From Nostoc carneum NIES-2107 (GTDB lineage Bacteria > Cyanobacteriota > Cyanobacteriia > Cyanobacteriales > Nostocaceae), in assembly GCA_002368155.1 (NCBI GenBank), contig AP018180.1:7620561-7684560 (forward strand): a stretch of DNA of 64,000 nt, written 5' to 3'. Position numbers and translations under genes: made by a program. Positions 56,918-64,000 of the stretch are shown here, piece after piece (position 1 is the stretch's first letter; each line of letters starts with the position of its first letter). The notes under the pieces are model-generated. The model was not told the DNA's origin. It was given only the letters and a program-made list of their open reading frames with translations, and searched no databases.

Positions 56918-57847
56918 TTAAATTGCTGCTTGAATAACTTCGCTAACAGTTTTACCAACTAATGGATTATCCCAGTAGCTTCCATGAGCTTCACCACCCC
57001 AAATGAGTGGGATTAATCTTTGGCTAAAAGGAAGGTTGAAAATATTACCCTTGTCTGTAATTACATCCTGAGTATTCACATAATCAGTGCTACCGTCTAA
57101 AAGCATTGACATCACACCTTCTAATGGGTAAGCAATGGGATCGCCAGGATGAGCAAAATTACGCCAGGTTAGCGGCTTTTTCCGCAAATTATAGAGATTT
57201 TGCAAAAATGTTCGCAGATCAGGTGTTAAATCGTGGGTGCTGACTCCGTTGATATTACCGCTAATATTCAACAGACTGAACAGTGCTAGTGGGGAACCCA
57301 TCGTATGAATACTAGCTAGAGGGATTCCAGATTGAGGATTGGGAGCTAAACCAAACAGGACATTACGCAAATCCTTAACCAGTTTGATTGTCTCATCTTC
57401 CAGGTCGTGAGATTCCCAGCGACGAGCAAAGAGGATGTCAAATAAAATCACTGTACCCCAACTATGAGTGATTACATGGAGGCGATCGCTAGTATTGGCA
57501 CCTTGTAGTACACTGAAAGCCTCTGACTTGAATCTTTGTACTACCTGTGTACCAACATGGCGGCTTAAGTAAAGAGCAGCATCACCTACAAACTCAAGAA
57601 TTTGTTCTGTACGAAAATCTCTAAACCAAAAGTCGTTCCATTTGGGAGAATCTTTTAACTTGGTGACTAATTCCCTTTGTGCATCCAAATTCAGATCTCC
57701 CCAGAAAAAATAAATCGGCTTCACAACTCTAGATTTATCGCTGATGGAACTTTGAATGCGATTCAGCAAGATATTGCATAATTTATCAAATGCTGGTCTT
57801 TCATGAGTTTTGACACCGTGGACAAAGAGAATATAATCGGTAGGCAT
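56918..57847 (-). CDS. Alpha/beta-hydrolase-like protein
   Basis: From ATG 57847 this is 309 residues; a TTG 99 bp upstream adds an unconvincing N-terminus. The first strand DYILFVHGVKTHE has the oxyanion-hole HG of alpha/beta hydrolases, and the nucleophile elbow is likely HVITHSWGTVILFDIL (Ser in GHSWG-like THSWG). A later ASIHTMGSPLALFSLL and the C-terminal GEAHGSYWDN, with a candidate catalytic His, complete the set. The substrate is unknown; esterase or lipase activity is plausible. No export signal is visible. Confidence 0.78.
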   Translation of the reverse strand: MPTDYILFVHGVKTHERPAFDKLCNILLNRIQSSISDKSRVVKPIYFFWGDLNLDAQRELVTKLKDSPKWNDFWFRDFRTEQILEFVGDAALYLSRHVGTQVVQRFKSEAFSVLQGANTSDRLHVITHSWGTVILFDILFARRWESHDLEDETIKLVKDLRNVLFGLAPNPQSGIPLASIHTMGSPLALFSLLNISGNINGVSTHDLTPDLRTFLQNLYNLRKKPLTWRNFAHPGDPIAYPLEGVMSMLLDGSTDYVNTQDVITDKGNIFNLPFSQRLIPLIWGGEAHGSYWDNPLVGKTVSEVIQAAI

Positions 57848-58463
57848 CTTTAGTGGCCTCTCAATGACTTCATATCTAGAATCCAAAGTGTAAGCGCAAT
57901 AATTCGGAAGCGATCGCAAACGATCACAAAACTTGAAAAGACGCAATCCACAGGCTGGAAAATAGAGGCGTTTAAGGTAGGGGATAGAGAACAGAGATTT
58001 TATTGTGATGAGCTAGCTGGAAATACTGGAAATATCCCTTTAAAAACAACAACACCCAAGCTCCTAATCACTGAATACTTTCCTCTAATTATGTAACATA
58101 GCCAGGGATGTACTACGATTTCACCACTTTACTGAAAAAGTAATGAGAACCAGTGACAGCGCCCCCTGAATTTAAATATTTGAGGAAATATCAGGTTTTT
58201 TGTTGGGTGTTGATGTTTTGTTGACGAGACAGATGTAAGTTAAACAGCGTTTTTACCTCTTAATTTAACTTCAAATGCAGCTGTTATATCTGCCAGGGAA
58301 GCTTAGTAGCTTCATTTATTAAATTAGCACCTGAAAAATACTAGATAATTTTTGGTCATTAAAGTTTACTTCGACTAGCCATAGATATTGACGAAATATT
58401 AAGCATTTTTGGAAAAGCGCTAATAGTTAAAGTCTTGATTGTTTTAGCTGAATGAGTAATAAC
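57848..58463. other. Intergenic region between hydrolase and phytochrome-like kinase
   Basis: About 615 bp (517 bp if the upstream TTG start of the hydrolase is used), AT-rich, no gene and no strong repeat seen. It must contain the hydrolase promoter and the end of the kinase transcript. Confidence 0.4.
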
Positions 58464-61265
58464 TCATGAATTGTTTAAGTTATAAAAAACAGGTTTAATT
58501 TCCCATCTTTCACAGTTGAGTTTTATAGAATTGGCGCTATGATTGTTAACTTTGCATAGGGGATTAAGAGGTAACTCTATCCACAACTCTGTACCTTTAC
58601 CTGCTTCTGAGACACACTCTATGATGCCACCATGCTTTTCTACAATAATTTGGTAGCTGATAGCGAGTCCTAAACCTGTACCTTTGCCCACAGGCTTAGT
58701 TGTGAAAAATGGGTCAAAAATACGCTTTTTCACTTCTTCTGTCATGCCTGTACCATTATCGGCAATCCGAATCAAGATAAAGGATTTATCTGCAGAAACT
58801 CTCGTGGAAATACAAATTGAGGGTATGAGAGATTGATCGCGTTTAATTTGTGTTTCTAAAGCATCAATAGCATTAGTGACAAGATTCATGAATACCTGAT
58901 TCATTTGTCCGGCATAACATTTCACTAATGGTAAATCGCCATAGTCTTTCATCAACTTCACGCCAGGAAAATTGGTATTAGATTTAAGGCGATGTTGCAA
59001 AATTAATAAAGTGTTGTCAATTCCTTCGTGTAAGTCAACAGGCTTAAATTCCGCTTCATCTAAACGAGAGAAATTGCGTAAAGACAGCACTATTGAGTAG
59101 ATTCTTTCCGCCCCTACTTGCATAGAGGAGATAATTTTGGGCAAATCCTCTGCCACAAACCCAACATCAATAGTTTTTTCTGCTAAACGAATTTCACTAT
59201 CTGGTTCGGGATAATGCGATTGATAGAGTTGTAAAAGCTGTAGTAATTGTTGGGTGTAGTCATTGGCGTAAGTCAGGTTACCGTAAATAAAATTAACAGG
59301 GTTGTTAATTTCATGGGCTACCCCTGCAACTAACTGTCCCAAACTGGACATTTTTTCGGTTTGAATCAATTGTGTTTGTGTATGTTGCAGTTCTTGTAGA
59401 GTCCGCTCTAACTGTTCTGCTTTAGCTTTAGCCTGATTTTCAGCAGCATGGCTTTGTTCGTAGAGTTGTGCTTGCTGAATTGCGATCGCGGCCTGATCTG
59501 CTAGTTGTAGGATTAACTGAATTTCTGCATCTTGCCAATTTCGGGGTGCATTACATTGATGAGCAATGAGTAAACCCCATAGTTGTGTACCCATTTTGAT
59601 GGGAATAATTAAGTTGGCTTGTACTTGCAGATTCTCCAAGAACTCGCGATGACAATCACTCAAGCCAGCAGTGGAAACATCATTAATTGCCCGTACTCTT
59701 CCCTGATTGTAAAGACGAGCATACTCATCAGGAAAACATTCTTGAGGGGCTGTGGTTCCCAAAGCTGATGGATAGTTACCATGAATCTCTTCTACAATCA
59801 CATAACCATCAGACTCACTGAATATTTTGTAAATTAACGCCCGATCGGAATTGAGTAGCGATCGCACTTCCCTGACAATGGTTTGGAGGGTGATATTTAA
59901 ATCTAATGAACTGCGTATTTGCTCGGTGATTTGCTTGATGATTTTGGTAAAATGCAGGGATTTCTTGATTTCAGCAGTTTGTTCTTTTACCCGCTGCTCT
60001 AAGTTACTATTGAGGCCTTGCACTTCTTGATACATTTGCTGCTGGTGAATAGCCATCGAGAAGTGATAAGACAAGGCTTGTCCGAGACAGATATCTTCTG
60101 GTTTCCATTCTGGCGCTTGTCCTTTCCTTTCTTCTCGCCAAACCTCAAAGGACAGTTGGGGTAGTTGCTGTCGCTGATTTTGCTCGCAGCGTCCCGCCCA
60201 CAAGATTTCGGTATCAAATTCTGGGCGAAAAATGGTTAACACACCAATAAAATTTTGGCGGTAATGTAGAGGAATTACCAATAATCCGCGAATTGGAGTT
60301 GCTTTGAAGGCTAAGGCTAAAACTCGGAAATTGGGTTCTTTATAAAGGTCGGAAATTGCCCAAACCTGGCTGGGTTTGGATTGAGCTATCCAGTTTTGCC
60401 ATACGGGATGCTGCTCAATAACACTATTTTCTAACTCGTAAGGTAATTTTGGTTGTTCGCCCCAAGTGTAAAGTTCTCCACTCTGTTCGATGTAAATCCT
60501 ACCACCGATACCAGCAAAAGCATTAATAGTTGCCTTGAGAGCCTGTGGCAATTGAATTGTCGGTAGTTGATGCAACAGGATACTGATTTGGTTAATAATG
60601 CCTTCTTGTTGTTGCTGAAAACGGGTTTCACTGAGTAGATTGCTTTGAGCGATCGCAATTTCTACTTGATCGGTAACCTGTTGTATGACTTTCAGTTCCG
60701 ACTCGGAAACAGTTCGGGGTTGGCTGTGGTGCGATACCAACAATCCCCACAGTTCTGGCTTTGCTGATTTCTCTGTGAGATTGCGATGTAATATTGGCAC
60801 TACCAGCGAAGCCTGTACGCCCATAGCAGTTAAGTACTGAATATGGCATGGGTCTACCTGTCGATAGTAGATATCCTCGGTTTGTTGGTATGGGTCGCTA
60901 GTTGATAAATATAGGGGCGATAAGCCGACTTGTCCTGTAGATACATCCACAATAGCCCGTTGCCGCAAGGCTATAAACATCTCTCTGGCGTACCGTGGGA
61001 TATCATTGGCAGGGAAGTGTAGTCCTAAAAGAGATGGTAAACGCTGTTCGTGGATAGTTTCAGCAATCACTTCGCCACTTTCATCCGCATCAAACCGATA
61101 GACCATTACCCGGTCTGTACCTAAAAATGACCGCACCTCGGCAACGGTAGCTGTTAATATGTCTGGAAGTTCAAGCGATCGCCTAATTTGATTAGTCATT
61201 CGGTGCAGTAAACTTTCTGGGTCAAAGGTTTGCTGCAACCCACCAGTTTTTTTAGTAAATACCAT
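58464..61265 (-). CDS. Phytochrome/cyanobacteriochrome-like sensor histidine kinase: GAF - PHY-like - GAF - HisKA - HATPase
   Basis: A 933-residue kinase. The first GAF (about 15-210) is phytochrome-like: FPANDIP (85-90) in place of PASDIP, and DPCHIQYL with Cys140-His141 at the bilin attachment site. No PAS or knot domain precedes it, as in Cph2-type proteins. Residues 217-410 look like a PHY domain: ILWAG and LSFEVWREE stand for the tongue WGG and PRxSF motifs. The second GAF (about 440-600) resembles cyanobacteriochromes: [10 protein letters not shown] with Cys538-His539, and QECF (Cys510) where the DXCF second cysteine would be. A coiled coil, H-box [10 protein letters not shown] (His651) and an intact ATPase ([15 protein letters not shown]) follow. 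Photosensing is inferred and bilin binding is unproven. No response regulator is adjacent. Confidence 0.9.
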   Translation of the reverse strand: MVFTKKTGGLQQTFDPESLLHRMTNQIRRSLELPDILTATVAEVRSFLGTDRVMVYRFDADESGEVIAETIHEQRLPSLLGLHFPANDIPRYAREMFIALRQRAIVDVSTGQVGLSPLYLSTSDPYQQTEDIYYRQVDPCHIQYLTAMGVQASLVVPILHRNLTEKSAKPELWGLLVSHHSQPRTVSESELKVIQQVTDQVEIAIAQSNLLSETRFQQQQEGIINQISILLHQLPTIQLPQALKATINAFAGIGGRIYIEQSGELYTWGEQPKLPYELENSVIEQHPVWQNWIAQSKPSQVWAISDLYKEPNFRVLALAFKATPIRGLLVIPLHYRQNFIGVLTIFRPEFDTEILWAGRCEQNQRQQLPQLSFEVWREERKGQAPEWKPEDICLGQALSYHFSMAIHQQQMYQEVQGLNSNLEQRVKEQTAEIKKSLHFTKIIKQITEQIRSSLDLNITLQTIVREVRSLLNSDRALIYKIFSESDGYVIVEEIHGNYPSALGTTAPQECFPDEYARLYNQGRVRAINDVSTAGLSDCHREFLENLQVQANLIIPIKMGTQLWGLLIAHQCNAPRNWQDAEIQLILQLADQAAIAIQQAQLYEQSHAAENQAKAKAEQLERTLQELQHTQTQLIQTEKMSSLGQLVAGVAHEINNPVNFIYGNLTYANDYTQQLLQLLQLYQSHYPEPDSEIRLAEKTIDVGFVAEDLPKIISSMQVGAERIYSIVLSLRNFSRLDEAEFKPVDLHEGIDNTLLILQHRLKSNTNFPGVKLMKDYGDLPLVKCYAGQMNQVFMNLVTNAIDALETQIKRDQSLIPSICISTRVSADKSFILIRIADNGTGMTEEVKKRIFDPFFTTKPVGKGTGLGLAISYQIIVEKHGGIIECVSEAGKGTELWIELPLNPLCKVNNHSANSIKLNCERWEIKPVFYNLNNS

Positions 61266-61758
61266 TAGTTATATACACTCAAAGAATTGTATAAAACTCT
61301 TAAACCCTGATATTAATTAAATTTGGTTAGCGGAAGGTGATTGGCACTTTTATGGAATTGCTTCCATAACAAAGAAGAAATTTTTAGACCAGATTTGAGA
61401 CGGCTTAACACTCTTGTGAGAAGCAGGGAAAGCAGCATCAAAAAAGTCTAGCTAACTCACGCTTACTTTGATTTCTCTGGAGAAATCTGAAGTCTCGAGG
61501 GTGAAAGATTAAGAAAAAGTTAATTATTAAGTAATTTATTTTATCTCTTTGCTCTTATAGATGCATACGGTAATACTATGCAAATTAGAAAATATTAAGT
61601 TTTTATCTATATGGCGTATAAAAAAATACAGATATTAAAATTACTTTTGCTATAAACAAGAATTTCTTATCACTAAAAATATTCGTTTCAAGAGAATTTA
61701 AGGGGAATGTACTGATTTCCCCTTAAATTCTTTTTTTCGTATTTATTGGTAATTAATA
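61266..61758. other. Intergenic region with an orphan plus-strand terminator
   Basis: No protein gene. AT-rich, with a strong intrinsic terminator at 61694-61737 reading on the plus strand although both flanking genes are on the minus strand. A TATAAA at about 61651-61656 could be a -10 element for a short RNA. Confidence 0.45.
61694..61737 (+). terminator. Strong intrinsic terminator, no assigned plus-strand gene
   Basis: A 14-bp perfect stem GAATTTAAGGGGAA / TTCCCCTTAAATTC, 9-nt loop, then seven T. On the minus strand there is no T tract after the stem, although as a plain hairpin it could still stabilise the 3' end of the NADAR transcript. Confidence 0.85.
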
Positions 61759-62238
61759 TTACAGGTATTTTTCGGTAAGTGCGGTCATAGAGACTAACTT
61801 GCGGATTTCTTCACGTACGCTCATGAGAACTTTACCAAGTTGGTTTTCACCAGTTTTATTTTTCCCACAACCCCAAAAGTAATCGTTAGGTGAATCCTCT
61901 ACTATGATTTCATTCCCCGTGTTTAACAGTATGTCTCGAATCTCAGTATGAGTAAGAAACTTTTTCAATACAGCTTCTCGCATTACCTGAGTTTTCACAA
62001 TATCCCAATCACAACGGAGTTGGCGACTACTACATCGCCCTAAAGCAGCAGCTTCTTCTGGGGTTGGGGCATTATGGATCGCGGGTATAATTACCGCATC
62101 AATACTGCCAACAAACTTTTGTGCTTGATAATAATGCTCAACAGTTGCCCAGTAAGTACCCTGGATTTGAATTCCATGCGGAGAAAAGTTAGAAAAACAG
62201 CCATAAGGCTGCCAAACCTTGTAAAAGTAAATAGTCAT
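61759..62238 (-). CDS. NADAR-domain protein (YbiA-like)
   Basis: A 159-residue NADAR protein from the ATG at 62238; a TTG 24 bp upstream is weaker. Motifs are FYKVWQPYGCFSNFSPHGI, WATVEHYYQAQKF and the C-terminal PNDYFWGCGKNKTGENQLGK, the standard family segments. NADAR proteins cleave N-glycosidic bonds, for example in riboflavin intermediates or ADP-ribosylated molecules, and some are found beside anti-phage or NAD-related genes. No such neighbour is seen here. Confidence 0.93.
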   Translation of the reverse strand: MTIYFYKVWQPYGCFSNFSPHGIQIQGTYWATVEHYYQAQKFVGSIDAVIIPAIHNAPTPEEAAALGRCSSRQLRCDWDIVKTQVMREAVLKKFLTHTEIRDILLNTGNEIIVEDSPNDYFWGCGKNKTGENQLGKVLMSVREEIRKLVSMTALTEKYL

Positions 62239-62419
62239 TTGAAAATTGCTCTTGAATATCAATTTATATCATGCCTGGAGATGGTAATTAGAGTCTGCAA
62301 AAACTCCCTAACAGGAAATTTTCTACTTTCAAATCAACGCTAGCATTTGCCTCTAGATAGAAGATATTCCTGTGGTGAAAGTTCTAAGGTAGTAAAAATG
62401 CTAATCTACGAGGTTGAGC

Positions 62420-62902
62420 ATGGAGGCGAATAGTGAGAAACTCAAGCAACCGACACCGCTAATTGCTGCTGGTATTTTCCTGGGTTTAGGTTTAGGTGGA
62501 TTTGTGGATGGCATCGTACTGCATCAAATCCTCCAATGGCATCATATGTTAAGTAATGTGAGACCGCTAACTAATGACTCAAATATAGATTTGAACATGG
62601 TCTGGGATGGATTATTTCATGCCTTGGACTGGTTACTCACAGTAATTGGAGTAGCTTTGTTATGGCGTGCAGGCGGGCGTGAAGATGTTCCTTGGTCATC
62701 CCAAACTTTTCTGGGATCTATCCTTTTTGGTTTTGGATTATTTAATGTAGTGGAAGGGCTAATTGACCATCAAATTCTCGGCATTCATCATGTGAAACCA
62801 GGGCCAAATCAGTTAGCTTGGGATATAGGATTTTTAATATTTGGAGCGCTACTTATTGTTGTTGGGTGGTTGATGATTAAAATTAGAAAAGTAGCAGAAT
62901 AA
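62420..62902 (+). CDS. DUF2243 integral membrane protein
   Basis: A 160-residue protein with four membrane segments (LIAAGIFLGLGLGGFVDGIV, WLLTVIGVALLWRAGG, FLGSILFGFGLFNVVEG, IGFLIFGALLIVVGWLMI). Histidines are conserved between and near the helices (LHQILQWHHM, DHQILGIHHVKPG), typical of DUF2243, whose function is unknown; the His pattern suggests metal or haem binding. The ATG at 62420 has GAGGTTGAG upstream; a TTG 6 bp earlier also opens the frame. Confidence 0.88.
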   Translation: MEANSEKLKQPTPLIAAGIFLGLGLGGFVDGIVLHQILQWHHMLSNVRPLTNDSNIDLNMVWDGLFHALDWLLTVIGVALLWRAGGREDVPWSSQTFLGSILFGFGLFNVVEGLIDHQILGIHHVKPGPNQLAWDIGFLIFGALLIVVGWLMIKIRKVAE

Positions 62903-62915
62903 TCAACAGTTATAA

Positions 62916-64000
62916 CTAAGCCCCAAAAATCTTTTTATCGTGACCTACCCATTCTTTTTCGCGTAAAAGATATTTTTGAATTTTGCCAGTACTAGTTTTT
63001 GGTAGGGAAGTAAATTCAATCGCACTAGGACATTTAAAAGCCGCAATTTGACTGCGACAAAATTGCATTAATTCTTGTTCTGTAACTTGCATTCCTTCTT
63101 TGAGGGTAACAAATGCTTTAGGAACTTCACCGCGTTTAGGATGAGGGATGGAAATTACAGCACATTCTAATACTGCTTCATGACGGTAAAGGCATTGTTC
63201 AACTTCAATACTAGAGACATTTTCACCACTAGTAATTATGATATCTTTCATGCGATCGCGCACTTCAATATAACCATCTGGATGCATTACCGCTAAATCA
63301 CCACTGTGAAACCATCCCCCATGAAATGCACGTTCTGTGGCTTTGGGGTCGTTATAATAACCCGTCATCACCATATTTCCTTCCATCACCACTTCACCCA
63401 TTGTTCGTCCATCCGCAGGGACATCATGCATATTTTTATCTACAACTCGCAAACCATCTGCACCTATATAAGGTACGCCTTGACGCGCCATGAGTTTGGC
63501 TTTTTCTGCTATATCTAAATCTTCCCAATTTGATTGATATTCGCAAACTGTATAAGGGCCATATACTTCCGTCAAACCATAAACGTGAATAATTTTCGCG
63601 CCTATTTCGCTCATTTTGGCAATCAAAGTTGGAGAAGGTGGTGCGCCTGCTGTTGTGATTGTGAGTGGTGCTGCTAAAACTTGCGGACAGTTAGGATGAT
63701 TTAGGAGTGAAATGAGAACTACAGGCGCAGCATTAAAGTGTGTGACTTTTTCCTGTGCAATTAAATTCCAGACAGTACCAGGGTGGAATTTACGCAAACA
63801 AATATGAGTACCACCTATAGCTGTTACCGCCCAAGTAAAACACCAACCATTGCAGTGAAACATGGGCAAAGTCCAGAGATAAACTGAGTTAGGCGTTAAT
63901 GTAGTTTCAATAATTTCACCTAAAGAATTCAGATATGCGCCTCGGTGGGAGTACATTACACCTTTGGGTTTGCCAGAAGTGCCACTTGTATAATTAATAG
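62916..64000 (-). CDS. AMP-dependent acyl-CoA synthetase (partial, cut by right edge)
   Basis: The C-terminal 361 residues of an ANL-superfamily ligase are present; the frame is open through the right edge, beginning NYTSGTSGKPKGVMYSHRGA, the P-loop-like motif A3. Further motifs are LPMFHCNGWCFTW, VYGLTEVYGPYTVCE, GWFHSGDLAVMHPDGYIEV with RDRMKDIIITSGENVSS, and the C-terminal lysine in TSTGKIQKYLLR. The HCNGW signature and general sequence resemble medium/long-chain fatty-acyl-CoA ligases of the AlkK-like group. An ATG at 63956 is internal and not the start. Convergent with the DUF2243 gene. Confidence 0.93.
   Translation of the reverse strand, partial: INYTSGTSGKPKGVMYSHRGAYLNSLGEIIETTLTPNSVYLWTLPMFHCNGWCFTWAVTAIGGTHICLRKFHPGTVWNLIAQEKVTHFNAAPVVLISLLNHPNCPQVLAAPLTITTAGAPPSPTLIAKMSEIGAKIIHVYGLTEVYGPYTVCEYQSNWEDLDIAEKAKLMARQGVPYIGADGLRVVDKNMHDVPADGRTMGEVVMEGNMVMTGYYNDPKATERAFHGGWFHSGDLAVMHPDGYIEVRDRMKDIIITSGENVSSIEVEQCLYRHEAVLECAVISIPHPKRGEVPKAFVTLKEGMQVTEQELMQFCRSQIAAFKCPSAIEFTSLPKTSTGKIQKYLLREKEWVGHDKKIFGA

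Overview
The window looks like chromosomal DNA of a filamentous, Nostocales-type cyanobacterium. The evidence is the abundance of the HIP1 octamer GCGATCGC, dense heptameric tandem repeats (STRRs such as GGGGACT, TTGACTC, CCAATTA, AAATGAC), and characteristic genes: an HstK-type dual Ser/Thr-His kinase, bilin-type GAF kinases, split pntA1/pntA2/pntB, atpD-atpC apart from the other ATP synthase genes, lrtA, rppA and a CYP110-like P450. Species cannot be assigned from sequence reading alone. No rRNA, tRNA, CRISPR array or replication origin was found.

Layout. 1-5 kb: left-edge aldehyde dehydrogenase fragment, a lone Cas6 with a C-terminal helix-turn-helix, a MITE-like repeat, a RppA-type response regulator with no kinase beside it, short-form hisG, a long TTGACTC array and an orphan HigA-type antitoxin. 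5-16 kb: a nucleotidyltransferase/phosphohexomutase-like fusion whose mutase half has lost its catalytic loops, a P450, and a 2104-residue Ser/Thr-His kinase. 16-25 kb: a STAND-type NB-ARC/14xWD40 protein, then a BgtB/BgtA-like amino-acid ABC transporter lying between two inverted, almost identical 978-bp deletion derivatives of an IS5-family element. 25-36 kb: lipB, lrtA/hpf, prxQ, a DUF5009-like membrane acyltransferase, a complete aldehyde dehydrogenase, decayed fragments (DUF433 and an unknown), and the pntA1-pntA2-pntB transhydrogenase operon. 36-45 kb: DUF2808 protein, then rpmH-rnpA-PH-yidC-khpB-DUF177, a Ycf46-like AAA ATPase, an SH3 protein and a peptidoglycan-binding repeat protein. 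45-64 kb: a GAF-PAS-GGDEF-EAL protein, a TnpB-only IS200/IS605-type element with an in-frame stop, a SirB1-family protein, atpD-atpC, a flotillin-like protein, an alpha/beta hydrolase, a phytochrome/cyanobacteriochrome-like histidine kinase, a NADAR protein, DUF2243, and a right-edge acyl-CoA ligase.

How the genes fit together. The ribosome/RNA-processing/membrane-insertion cluster and the transhydrogenase and ATP-synthase genes are housekeeping. The signalling genes (RppA, HstK-like kinase, GGDEF-EAL, phytochrome-like kinase) appear independent of each other. The most interesting items are: (1) the 58.5-61.3 kb kinase, which combines a PAS-less GAF-PHY phytochrome module with a second, cyanobacteriochrome-like GAF retaining both candidate bilin cysteines; (2) the paired non-autonomous IS5 derivatives, whose own target duplications show independent transposition; (3) Cas6 fused to an HTH away from any CRISPR locus; (4) STRR arrays that sit at stop codons and in several genes supply the last codons; (5) a tandem-repeat insertion and a 15-bp perfect hairpin inside the HstK-like coding sequence.
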